From: Candidatus Poseidoniaceae archaeon | GTDB lineage: Archaea > Thermoplasmatota > Poseidoniia > Poseidoniales > Poseidoniaceae | Length of the DNA: 23,327 bases | Direction of reading: 5' to 3' | Assembly (NCBI GenBank): GCA_022452125.1 | Contig: JAKURJ010000011.1 | Coordinates: 1-23,327 of the forward strand | Part shown: one piece after another, positions 1 through 6,904 of the stretch | How the letters are laid out: each line of letters begins with the position of its first letter | Position numbering within the stretch: the stretch's first letter is position 1 | Notes under the pieces: generated by a model | Databases searched by the model: none | Seen by the model: only the letters and a program-made list of their open reading frames with translations | Told to the model about the DNA's origin: nothing | Program-made: the position numbers and the translations under genes

Positions 1-751
1 CAATATGACTTACATTCATTTCTCCAATATCAATGCCTGAAATGTATAGGAACAGATTTGCAACTCCTCCGGTTGTCCAAATGTGGTCGCATGTTCCTCC
101 TCTGAGCATGTTATCTGCAACGATGACCGAATCATCGACTTTGATTCCACCAAGAACTGCGATACACGGCCTTTTTGGATTGTCCAAAGCTTGGCCAAGT
201 TTGGACAACTCGTAATTCATCAATTCTCCAGCAATACAAGGCAAGGTGTTAGTAAATCCAACAATGGAAGGAGAACTCCTGTGAGCACATGCAAACGCAT
301 CGTTGACAAAAGCATCAGCGATCATTGAAAGATTCTGGACCATCTGGGTTTCAGCCATAATGTCGAAATCACCTTTGGTGTTGTTCTCCTCATCATCCAT
401 GCGCACATTGTTTAGCATCAACAATTCGCCGTCTTCGAGACTTTCGATAGCGGTTAATGCCTTTTTGCCATAGATGTCGTCAACCCATTTTACATTACGA
501 CCGAGCAATCGACCCAATTCTCTCGCATGACCTAGAGTCGAGGTGAAATCCTTCTTTCCAGGCCTTGATTGGTGGGCTAGCAATACCACTTTTGACTTTG
601 ACAATCGGTTCAATGTAGGCAAGATTCTGCGCATCCTTGTATCATCCATGAATACATTGGTTTCAGGGTTTAGAGGAGAGTTGATGTCAACGCGCACCAG
701 CACGGTGCGCCCGTCGAGGTCGACCTCGTCGAGGGTGAGGACCTTTGCCAT
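1..751 (-). CDS. pgk: Phosphoglycerate kinase (N-terminal 250 aa, cut by window edge)
   Basis: The frame is open from the ATG at 751 to the window edge, so about 250 residues are seen; the C-terminal nucleotide-binding half and the stop lie outside. PGK interconverts 1,3-bisphosphoglycerate + ADP and 3-phosphoglycerate + ATP in cytosolic glycolysis/gluconeogenesis. Visible family signatures are the N-terminal VLVRVDINSPL (usual VRVDFNVPL), a HQSRPGKKDF segment matching the substrate-binding SHLGRP region, FVNDAFACAHRSSPSIVG (usual VNDAFGxAHRAxxSxVG), and PCIAVLGGIKVDD (usual LGGAKVxDK). The start is supported by GGGAGTGATTG just before the ATG, a good Shine-Dalgarno. A TATA-like TATATG on this strand at 831-836 could be its promoter (weak). 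It is divergent from the methyltransferase. Identity is secure. Confidence 0.93.
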   Translation of the reverse strand, partial: MAKVLTLDEVDLDGRTVLVRVDINSPLNPETNVFMDDTRMRRILPTLNRLSKSKVVLLAHQSRPGKKDFTSTLGHARELGRLLGRNVKWVDDIYGKKALTAIESLEDGELLMLNNVRMDDEENNTKGDFDIMAETQMVQNLSMIADAFVNDAFACAHRSSPSIVGFTNTLPCIAGELMNYELSKLGQALDNPKRPCIAVLGGIKVDDSVIVADNMLRGGTCDHIWTTGGVANLFLYISGIDIGEMNVSHI

Positions 752-849
752 CAATCACTCCCAAAGGCCCACGGTTTTTGATTCGACCGGTCCAAACGCG
801 CGTGCTATGATAGTCGAAGGCGCGAAATCTCATATACCCATATTGAGCG

Positions 850-1803
850 ATGATAGGCATGGCGCGCGAGGATTCTTTGGAAGGACCTCGTAAGCGTGCA
901 AAAACAACAACATCTGCATTTGGTGTTTCTAAGAGAGAAGGGCACGATTCTTCGGTCTACTATAACTCAAGGATGTATGATGATTTAGTTTCACAGAGGG
1001 ATGTTGGCCAGGCACAATCTCTTCCTAGCGAATTAGAAAATATCGTAATCAATGGTGACTCTAGGAACTTACCAATTCCAGATAATTGTGTGCACCTAGT
1101 GGTAACCTCGCCTCCATACAATGCATCAAAGGCCTATGATGAAGACCTTTCTTTGACAGAATATCTCGGCTTATTGCATGAGGTCTTTTCTGAATGTTAT
1201 CGCATTTTGACTCCCGGAGGAAGAATGGTAGTCAACGTAGCAAATCTAGGACGCAAGCCATACATTCCTTTAGCGAGCCATATTAATCTAATAATGCATG
1301 AAATTGGATTCATGCACAGGGGAGAAGTGATTTGGGACAAATCTGCAAGTGCTGGGTCATCATGTGCTTGGGGCTCATTCCAGTCCGCATCTAATCCGTG
1401 CTTGCGTGATATCCATGAGTATATGCTGATGTTCTCCAAAGGCGATTACAAACTTCCTCGGACCAAGAGTGAAAGAGCAGATGGCAGAATCGATACCATT
1501 GGCCGTGATGAATTCATTCAACAGACAAAATCGATTTGGTCATTCTCTACAGAATCTGCCAAGCGAGTAAATCATCCAGCTCCTTTCCCAGTTGAATTAC
1601 CAAAGAGGTGTATTGAAATGTTCACATTCTTGGGAGACGTGGTTTTCGATCCATTCCTAGGTTCTGGTACAACGGCAGTTGCTGCTAAACAAGCCGGTAG
1701 AATCTACATTGGCTGTGATATTTCAGATGAGTATTGCAGTATTGCGGAGCAACGACTGGAATCAACTGAGGCTTATGCTGCCGAGGTCGTAAAGGCAGAA
1801 TAA
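850..1803 (+). CDS. Beta-class site-specific DNA methyltransferase (solitary)
   Basis: 317 aa. Transfers a methyl group from S-adenosylmethionine to an exocyclic amino group (N4-cytosine or N6-adenine) in duplex DNA. The catalytic motif IV is TSPPYN (residues 86-91) and the SAM-binding motif I is FDPFLGSGTT (266-275), followed by YIGCDIS (286-292). This order, IV before I, defines the beta class. An SPPY rather than DPPY core is common in N4-cytosine enzymes but not diagnostic. The N-terminal 60 residues are basic and of unknown role. No restriction endonuclease or specificity subunit is nearby, so it appears to be an orphan methylase used for host epigenetic marking or protection. The start may instead be ATG 859. 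The recognition sequence cannot be read from the protein. Confidence 0.88.
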   Translation: MIGMAREDSLEGPRKRAKTTTSAFGVSKREGHDSSVYYNSRMYDDLVSQRDVGQAQSLPSELENIVINGDSRNLPIPDNCVHLVVTSPPYNASKAYDEDLSLTEYLGLLHEVFSECYRILTPGGRMVVNVANLGRKPYIPLASHINLIMHEIGFMHRGEVIWDKSASAGSSCAWGSFQSASNPCLRDIHEYMLMFSKGDYKLPRTKSERADGRIDTIGRDEFIQQTKSIWSFSTESAKRVNHPAPFPVELPKRCIEMFTFLGDVVFDPFLGSGTTAVAAKQAGRIYIGCDISDEYCSIAEQRLESTEAYAAEVVKAE

Positions 1804-1868
1804 ATCGCTCAGATTTGATTATCCTCGTAAAGGAAGTCGTTTTGAACTAATGGCACTAGGAACTAGCC

Positions 1869-3086
1869 ATGGAGGGCGAACTAACGACTTTGATTGGCCC
1901 TGAGGGCGAAGACTGGCGAGTTCCAGTATCGGAATTAGAATCCAGACAGAAAGAACTAGCTTCAAGACTGTCAGACAATGGACTAGAAGCAGCTCTGATT
2001 CAGACTCCAGTCGATTTGTATTACTACGCAGGTGGAAGACAAAACGGTACCTTGTTAGTGACCGCAGAAGGGGAATCACGACTTTTCGTTAGACGTTCTC
2101 TGTCTCGTGCTAAGCATGAATCCGGCGATAGTGATTCACCACACACCGTGGAATCATTCCCTCGGATGGCAGCTTTCGCTGAAGAAATTGCATGTAACCC
2201 TGCTATGCAGTTTGGAGAACTGCCACATGGATTCGCATCACGATTCGCATCCAAGGTTGGAGCAACACAAGATTGCACTCAAATCGTTCATTCTCAAAGA
2301 GAAGAAAAGAGTGAATGGGAACTAGAAATGATGGATGAAGGCGCACAAGTACAACTTGCCATGTTCGAAGCAGTTGCTGCTGTAGGCGGTGAAGGCGTTC
2401 CTGAGATCGAATTGGTAGCCGCAGCAGAAGCAGTAAGTCGCGCTGCAGGGTTTGGGGGTAATGTGCAAATGCGTAGGTTCCCACTTCAGTGCGACCGTGG
2501 AGTAATCGTTTCAGGTAGAGCAGGTGGAATCCCATCATTCTTCGATTCTGCAATTGGCGGCACAGGGCCTCATCCAATGGCTTCAATGGGCAGTGGATTC
2601 ACGAAAATCAAGGCAAATGAACCTGTGTTGGTAGATCTTGTTCACTTACACAGAGGATATGTTGTGGACACGACAAGAATGTTCGTTGCAGGCACACTTC
2701 CTACTGTTTGGCAGGAGAGGCTAGAGGATATGGTTGCTGTCAAAGAAGAGGTCGTAGATGTCTTAGGACAGGGCTTAGATTGCTCACAGGCATGGCGCCA
2801 GGGTCTTGCGTTAGCTGAAGAGTTAGGACATGGAGACCACTTGATGGGTATGGCGCCAGACCAATCGCGTTTCCTCGGTCATTCTGTCGGATTACAACTT
2901 GATGAATCTCCAGTGGTGGCAGAAGGATTTGACCGCCCTCTTCCGATTGGCGGTACTATGGCAATTGAGCCAAAAGTAGTGCATTCAAACGGAAGTATAG
3001 GTAGTGAAGACACGTGGGTTAGAGACGAAGAAGGCATGCGTCCTATCACAGCAGATGGAGCGATTCCTTGGATAACCGAATGGTGA
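1869..3086 (+). CDS. M24 family metallopeptidase (Xaa-Pro aminopeptidase/dipeptidase-like)
   Basis: 405 aa, usual for prolidase/aminopeptidase P-like proteins. A creatinase-type N-terminal domain (about 20-145) precedes the pita-bread catalytic domain (about 150-400). All five expected metal ligands are in place: D256 (VLVDLVHL), D267 (VVDTTR), H338 (FLGHSVGLQLDE), E367 (AIEPKV) and E380 (GSEDTW), so it should be an active dinuclear metallopeptidase acting on short peptides, probably those with proline at P1'. Cytoplasmic: no signal peptide is visible. It is the first gene of a compact unit; only 4 nt separate its stop from the next start. The exact substrate (dipeptides or longer peptides) cannot be assigned. 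Confidence 0.88.
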   Translation: MEGELTTLIGPEGEDWRVPVSELESRQKELASRLSDNGLEAALIQTPVDLYYYAGGRQNGTLLVTAEGESRLFVRRSLSRAKHESGDSDSPHTVESFPRMAAFAEEIACNPAMQFGELPHGFASRFASKVGATQDCTQIVHSQREEKSEWELEMMDEGAQVQLAMFEAVAAVGGEGVPEIELVAAAEAVSRAAGFGGNVQMRRFPLQCDRGVIVSGRAGGIPSFFDSAIGGTGPHPMASMGSGFTKIKANEPVLVDLVHLHRGYVVDTTRMFVAGTLPTVWQERLEDMVAVKEEVVDVLGQGLDCSQAWRQGLALAEELGHGDHLMGMAPDQSRFLGHSVGLQLDESPVVAEGFDRPLPIGGTMAIEPKVVHSNGSIGSEDTWVRDEEGMRPITADGAIPWITEW

Positions 3087-3090
3087 TACT

Positions 3091-3357
3091 ATGAGTGAAA
3101 AAATAGTACTTGATGAAGAATTTACTGAGAAAACTAGTGATTGGGACGAGTCCGATGTTGGCAAGAGAATCGCTAAGCGTGTAACTCCTAATGGCACATA
3201 TTTCAACGAGATAGTGGTGCAAGTTTTCTGTCAATTCTGTGCATCAGAATTCATCGGTCCAGCAAGAGAAGCCGGCGGTTTCCTTGGAGGACACGAATGT
3301 TTACACGCATGGGAAATATCACAAGCCATCGGCCGTGAGGACGGACTGGTGGAGTAG
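3091..3357 (+). CDS. Small Cys/His-rich protein, unknown function
   Basis: 88 aa; I do not recognise the family. The N-terminal 30 residues are acidic then basic. The C-terminal half contains C47-x2-C50, then H68-x-C70-x-H72 (GGHECLHAWE), a spacing that could bind one zinc ion, though no named zinc-finger class fits exactly. It starts 4 nt after the peptidase stop, and its own stop TAG (3355-3357) directly abuts the ATG of the histone-fold-like gene, so the two are almost certainly translated from one message. No membrane segment is present. The tight coupling suggests a partner of the downstream protein, but that is inference. Confidence 0.72.
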   Translation: MSEKIVLDEEFTEKTSDWDESDVGKRIAKRVTPNGTYFNEIVVQVFCQFCASEFIGPAREAGGFLGGHECLHAWEISQAIGREDGLVE

Positions 3358-4143
3358 ATGGCAAAGCCGTATTCAACTAGTCACATTGGTTTTGTATCCT
3401 CTGGATTTACAGACATGCGCCTATCAGGTGCTGTAAAAGAACAATTAGTCGAAATGATGGTTGCTGAAATCGATAACATGGTTCCTGCAATGGAGGCAGC
3501 AACCCTCGCAGCAACCCCCGACAAGAAAACACTTGATGACACAAATCGCACTCGCTTGAACTATAATCGAACACGTGAATTGATGATTGAGAGATTAGGC
3601 GAGTTAGAAAGTGTAGGCTCAGAAGCGGTTCAAGCAGGAATCGAACATCTTGAAACCCACCTCAAGAAAATCCTACATGCAGCTGAAAGTGCAGCATCCA
3701 AGGACCGAGTTAACACCATTAAACCACGACACCTTTCAGCGGTAACATCTACATCATCTGAACAAACAGAAACTACAGAATCCGTGACTGTCGAAGTCGA
3801 AGAAGATGTACTAGAAGGACAAATCAGCGGCTCAGCACTAACTCCTTCCGTGGTAAGAAAGATGTCGCGAGCATTTGCTGGGATGTCTGTCACTGATGCA
3901 GCAATCGAGGAATTGCTGCTTTGGTATTATGAAGTTGTAGACGAGGTAGGTCAAAACATCAGAGAGCATGCTCAACTCGGTTCTAATCCAGCCTCTTTCA
4001 TCGATGCGATTGATAAAATGAAGGACTTGATGATGCTTGGATGGATGCGCCGTATGCTAGTCAAAGCAGGAGAAGATGCTGAAGAGCGTGGCTACAAGAG
4101 AATCGATGTAGAGCAACTCATTCATTTGGATCCATTCGAGTGA
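3358..4143 (+). CDS. Putative multi-histone-fold protein (two to four tandem folds)
   Basis: 261 aa, not a standard archaeal histone (about 66-70 aa). Residues 86-127 align without gaps to the alpha2-L2-alpha3 region of HMf-type histones: VGSEAV begins the long helix and NTIKPRHL (119-126) matches KTIKAEDI. Residues 17-67 show the same pattern (RLSGAV start, KKTLDDTNR end, two residues longer). Residues 161-206 resemble alpha1-L1-alpha2, and 213-256 resemble alpha2-alpha3, ending in GYKRIDVEQLI. A Ser/Thr/Glu-rich linker (130-157) separates two halves. I infer two or more histone folds in one chain, able to pseudodimerise internally and perhaps bind DNA; the chain is rather acidic, so DNA binding is not certain. 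It has no gap to the 88-aa gene. The alignment was done by eye against remembered histone sequence; a generic helical protein is the alternative. Confidence 0.6.
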   Translation: MAKPYSTSHIGFVSSGFTDMRLSGAVKEQLVEMMVAEIDNMVPAMEAATLAATPDKKTLDDTNRTRLNYNRTRELMIERLGELESVGSEAVQAGIEHLETHLKKILHAAESAASKDRVNTIKPRHLSAVTSTSSEQTETTESVTVEVEEDVLEGQISGSALTPSVVRKMSRAFAGMSVTDAAIEELLLWYYEVVDEVGQNIREHAQLGSNPASFIDAIDKMKDLMMLGWMRRMLVKAGEDAEERGYKRIDVEQLIHLDPFE

Positions 4144-4145
4144 AT

Positions 4146-4165
4146 AATTGTACTTTCACAATTTT
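4146..4165 (+). terminator. Possible weak hairpin plus T run after the histone-like gene
   Basis: AATTGT (4146-4151) and ACAATT (4158-4163) form a perfect 6-bp inverted repeat with a 6-nt loop, running into TTTT (4162-4165). It lies just after the TGA at 4141-4143 and before the next gene at 4187. It could be a transcript end or an AT-rich regulatory palindrome; an A/T stem this short may be chance. Confidence 0.3.
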
Positions 4166-4186
4166 AGAATCGGTAGAGGATGAGCC

Positions 4187-5089
4187 ATGACAGATGCAAA
4201 TGCTGAGTCGGACTACACTCCTTACACAATTTTGACAATTTTTGTGGTAACTGCATTGATTGTTTTTTTCGCATACAGTATTGATTTAATTAGTCATTTA
4301 GATGATTCAGCCTCCAGTTTTCAATCCTCATCTTCATTAGTATTGGTTTGGAGAATTTCATGTCTATTAGTAGGCCTTTGCGCAATAGTATACATGCTAA
4401 AATGTGGGCCTGGCAATATGCGCGTAATGTCATTGAGAGATAGTGAAGAATTGATATTACATCCAGATGGGATATCCAAATTCGTTACTTTCAGTAGTTG
4501 GACTCTTCTGTCAAATGTAGCATATTTCTTATCTTCAATAATATATCATGTATTGGGAAAATACGAGTTCTCAACACCAAATTTACTGTTACAATTGCAG
4601 ATTGTCACTTTCTGTACGGGTATTGCAATGGCCTTCATGACAGCTACAATCGTTCGACACATCATATTGCCAGATGAGGTTAGAATTGGTAGAAATCATG
4701 ATCACATGTTTCTTTTTCACGAACAGATAATGCATAATTTTGCAGCGATTTTCCTTGCTGTAGAATTGATTTTACTTCAACCAGAACTGAAGCCTGAATT
4801 TGCAATTATCGGACTATTCATCGGCATCATATACGTTGCATTTTCATACTTATTCGCATACTTTGGCGGTGGTTACATTGTTTACAGTTTCCTTCATCCA
4901 AAACCAAAAATTGCGCCAATATTGGTATTCGTTTTAGCAGGGATGATTTCCCTATTTTATACGGGACTATGGTTTGTTTCAACACTCGAGAATGTTCTTG
5001 CAATACCAATCCTGATTCTCTGGATATCTGTTATTGTCCAGTTTAGAGCAACTCACAATGAGCTTGCAAATGAAACAACAGCATCGTAG
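4187..5089 (+). CDS. Polytopic membrane protein, FAR-17a/AIG1-like (tentative)
   Basis: 300 aa with about seven or eight hydrophobic segments (near 14-36, 52-70, 103-121, 134-157, 185-197, 205-237, 243-265, 270-285). The stretch SKFVTFSSWTLLSNVAYFL (97-115) resembles the KYLTFxNxxLQ segment of the FAR-17a/AIG1 and Pr6Pr membrane families, and MHNFAAIFLAVEL (182-194) resembles their conserved His-containing helix. In human AIG1 and ADTRP a Thr and a His form the active site for fatty-acid ester hydrolysis; the candidates here are T101 and H183. That parallel is inference. The last 37 nt overlap the 3' end of the convergent peroxiredoxin gene. Assignment as an integral membrane protein is secure; the family is not. 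Confidence 0.7.
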   Translation: MTDANAESDYTPYTILTIFVVTALIVFFAYSIDLISHLDDSASSFQSSSSLVLVWRISCLLVGLCAIVYMLKCGPGNMRVMSLRDSEELILHPDGISKFVTFSSWTLLSNVAYFLSSIIYHVLGKYEFSTPNLLLQLQIVTFCTGIAMAFMTATIVRHIILPDEVRIGRNHDHMFLFHEQIMHNFAAIFLAVELILLQPELKPEFAIIGLFIGIIYVAFSYLFAYFGGGYIVYSFLHPKPKIAPILVFVLAGMISLFYTGLWFVSTLENVLAIPILILWISVIVQFRATHNELANETTAS

Positions 5090-5520
5090 TCAGGTTCGAC
5101 ACCAGGGTTTTCAGCAACCCAGCGATGTTGTACTACGCCTTCTTTGTCTATTACAATAACAACTCTGTTAGCAGACACGTAGCCTTCGATTCCACCAAGG
5201 CCAGTAAAGGTAGCGTCATACATCTGGACAACATTTCTGTCCACGTCCGATAGTAATGTGAATTCTAGTTCATACTTACGTGCAAATTCTGCGTTAGCCC
5301 ATGGTGAATCAACACTTATTCCAAGGACTACGGCATTCGCATCATTTAGCTTTGACATGTTATCTTGGAAAGCACACATTTCTTTGTCACATACTCCTGT
5401 GAATGCTCCTGGATAGAACGCAAGGACTACAGTTTTACCAGCATAATCTGATAATGAAACATCGTCTTTGCTAGTGTTTTTTAGAGTAAAGTCTGGGGCC
5501 GCATTTCCAACTGAGGTCAT
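5053..5520 (-). CDS. Peroxiredoxin (BCP/AhpE-like)
   Basis: 155 aa, typical of single-domain peroxiredoxins. Reduces H2O2, organic hydroperoxides or peroxynitrite using a cysteine thiol in the cytosol. The active-site signature PGAFTGVC (37-44) gives the PxxxTxxC triad with peroxidatic C44; C49 five residues later is placed like the resolving cysteine of BCP-type enzymes, so an intramolecular disulfide reduced by thioredoxin is likely. The N-terminal APDFTL and the FTLLSD segment are also typical. The start ATG at 5520 is preceded by GGAGGT, read on this strand at about 5525-5530, a strong Shine-Dalgarno. It is divergent from the CobW GTPase gene, with an inverted repeat between them, and its 3' end overlaps the membrane protein gene by 37 nt. 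Confidence 0.94.
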   Translation of the reverse strand: MTSVGNAAPDFTLKNTSKDDVSLSDYAGKTVVLAFYPGAFTGVCDKEMCAFQDNMSKLNDANAVVLGISVDSPWANAEFARKYELEFTLLSDVDRNVVQMYDATFTGLGGIEGYVSANRVVIVIDKEGVVQHRWVAENPGVEPDYDAVVSFASSL

Positions 5521-5562
5521 AGTACCTCCACGGGGTCTAACTCATTACATTTGCTCACTATC

Positions 5563-5590
5563 ATATTTGATAATAATAAATTTCAAATAT
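5563..5590. promoter_or_regulatory. Inverted repeat in the divergent peroxiredoxin/CobW promoter region
   Basis: ATATTTGA (5563-5570) and TCAAATAT (5583-5590) are perfect 8-bp arms separated by 12 nt, in the 115-nt region between two divergent starts. Candidate operator for a dimeric regulator, perhaps responsive to metal or redox. Because the region is very AT-rich, chance is possible. Confidence 0.4.
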
Positions 5591-5607
5591 CTATTTATTA
5601 GTTTTTG

Positions 5608-5614
5608 TTAAATA
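5608..5614 (+). promoter_or_regulatory. Candidate TATA box of the CobW GTPase gene
   Basis: TTAAATA lies about 22-28 nt before the ATG at 5636, the distance expected if transcription begins at or next to the start codon. No Shine-Dalgarno precedes that ATG, which fits a leaderless message. A second AT-rich candidate, TTTATTA, lies at 5594-5600. Confidence 0.4.
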
Positions 5615-5635
5615 GTTATTAGCAGGCGCAAAAAC

Positions 5636-6904
5636 ATGGTTGGCACCACGGATAGCGCAGCAGTAAGGCTAGATGAAGAGAAAGTTGAAAACAGGTTACC
5701 GGTGACTGTTTTGTCTGGATTTTTAGGCGCAGGAAAAACAACACTTCTGAATGAGGTTTTGAATAATCGTGAGGGCAGAAGAGTTGCTGTAATTGTTAAC
5801 GACATGAGTGAAGTCAACATTGATGCTGCATTAGTTGAGAAAGGTGGAGCAGAACTTAGTAGAACCGAAGAGAAATTGGTTGAAATGTCGAATGGTTGCA
5901 TCTGTTGTACACTTAGAGACGACCTACTTGCAGAGGTCTCCCGGCTCGCTCAAGAAGGGCGCTTTGATTACTTGTTGATTGAATCTACTGGAATCTCTGA
6001 ACCAATTCCTGTTGCTCAGACTTTCACATTTGAAGATGAAGAGGGTGTGAGTCTCAGCCATGTTTCTCGATTAGACACCATGGTTACAGTAGTCGATGCT
6101 GCAAGTTTCTTGCGTGATTACAATGAGGCTGAATCTCTCCAATCAAGAGGAGAATCACTCGGAGAAGAGGATACAAGAACAGTTACAGATCTGCTTATCG
6201 ACCAAATCGAGTTTGCAGACGTGATTATTCTGAACAAGTTGGATTTGGTGACTACCAAACAAGCGGAAGAGGTAGAGGCTATCGTAAAGGCTCTAAATCC
6301 TGTAGCAGAAATCATTCCAACAACTCAGAGTAAAGTTCCACTAGATAGGGTTCTCAATACGAATTTATTCGATTACGCAAAAGCTGAAGCATCTGCTGGT
6401 TGGATACGTGAACTGCAAGGAGAGCACACTCCTGAAACTGAAGAATACGGAATCTCAAGCTTCACTTACCGAACATCAAGGCCTTTTGATGCTCAGAAGA
6501 TTGACCAGTTCTTTGAAGACAAGTCAAATTGGAAAGGAGTTCTTCGCTCAAAGGGATTCTTCTGGGTTGCTGCAGACCATCGCATCGCATACGAATGGGC
6601 GCAAGCTGGAGGAGTAAATGCAGTTCGCCCAGTTGGATTTTGGTGGTCTGCTATGCCACAAGATGAGATGGACATGCCTGAAGAGCAACGTCCTGATAAC
6701 CAACCTGATTGGCATGAAATATTTGGCGACAGGAAACAATTGTTAGTATTCATTGGTCAGGAAATGGATGAAAAATCAATGCTGCAAAGTTTGGATGCAT
6801 GTTTAGTCGAGGAATCTTTGGCTAACCAAGGCATCGATGCATGGCCTGAATTTGAGAATCCTTTCCCTTCTATCCAGATGGCAGATGTTGAGGAAACTGA
6901 ATGA
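5636..6904 (+). CDS. CobW/P47K G3E-family GTPase, probable metallochaperone
   Basis: 422 aa. G3E GTPases of this group load or deliver metals such as Zn or Co to client enzymes. Visible: Walker A GFLGAGKTT (28-36), the metal-binding CxCC motif in NGCICCTLRDDL (C88, C90, C91), ESTGISEP (116-123) for the switch II/Walker B region, and the guanine-specificity NKLD (200-203). A CobW C-terminal domain follows from about residue 275 (FTYRTSRPFD onward) to the end. The length matches the longer YciC/ZigA-type members, which in bacteria are often induced by zinc starvation; the actual metal here is unknown. ATGA overlap (6901-6904) couples it to the flavoprotein gene, so the oxidoreductase may be a client or pathway partner. 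Divergent from the peroxiredoxin. Confidence 0.9.
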   Translation: MVGTTDSAAVRLDEEKVENRLPVTVLSGFLGAGKTTLLNEVLNNREGRRVAVIVNDMSEVNIDAALVEKGGAELSRTEEKLVEMSNGCICCTLRDDLLAEVSRLAQEGRFDYLLIESTGISEPIPVAQTFTFEDEEGVSLSHVSRLDTMVTVVDAASFLRDYNEAESLQSRGESLGEEDTRTVTDLLIDQIEFADVIILNKLDLVTTKQAEEVEAIVKALNPVAEIIPTTQSKVPLDRVLNTNLFDYAKAEASAGWIRELQGEHTPETEEYGISSFTYRTSRPFDAQKIDQFFEDKSNWKGVLRSKGFFWVAADHRIAYEWAQAGGVNAVRPVGFWWSAMPQDEMDMPEEQRPDNQPDWHEIFGDRKQLLVFIGQEMDEKSMLQSLDACLVEESLANQGIDAWPEFENPFPSIQMADVEETE

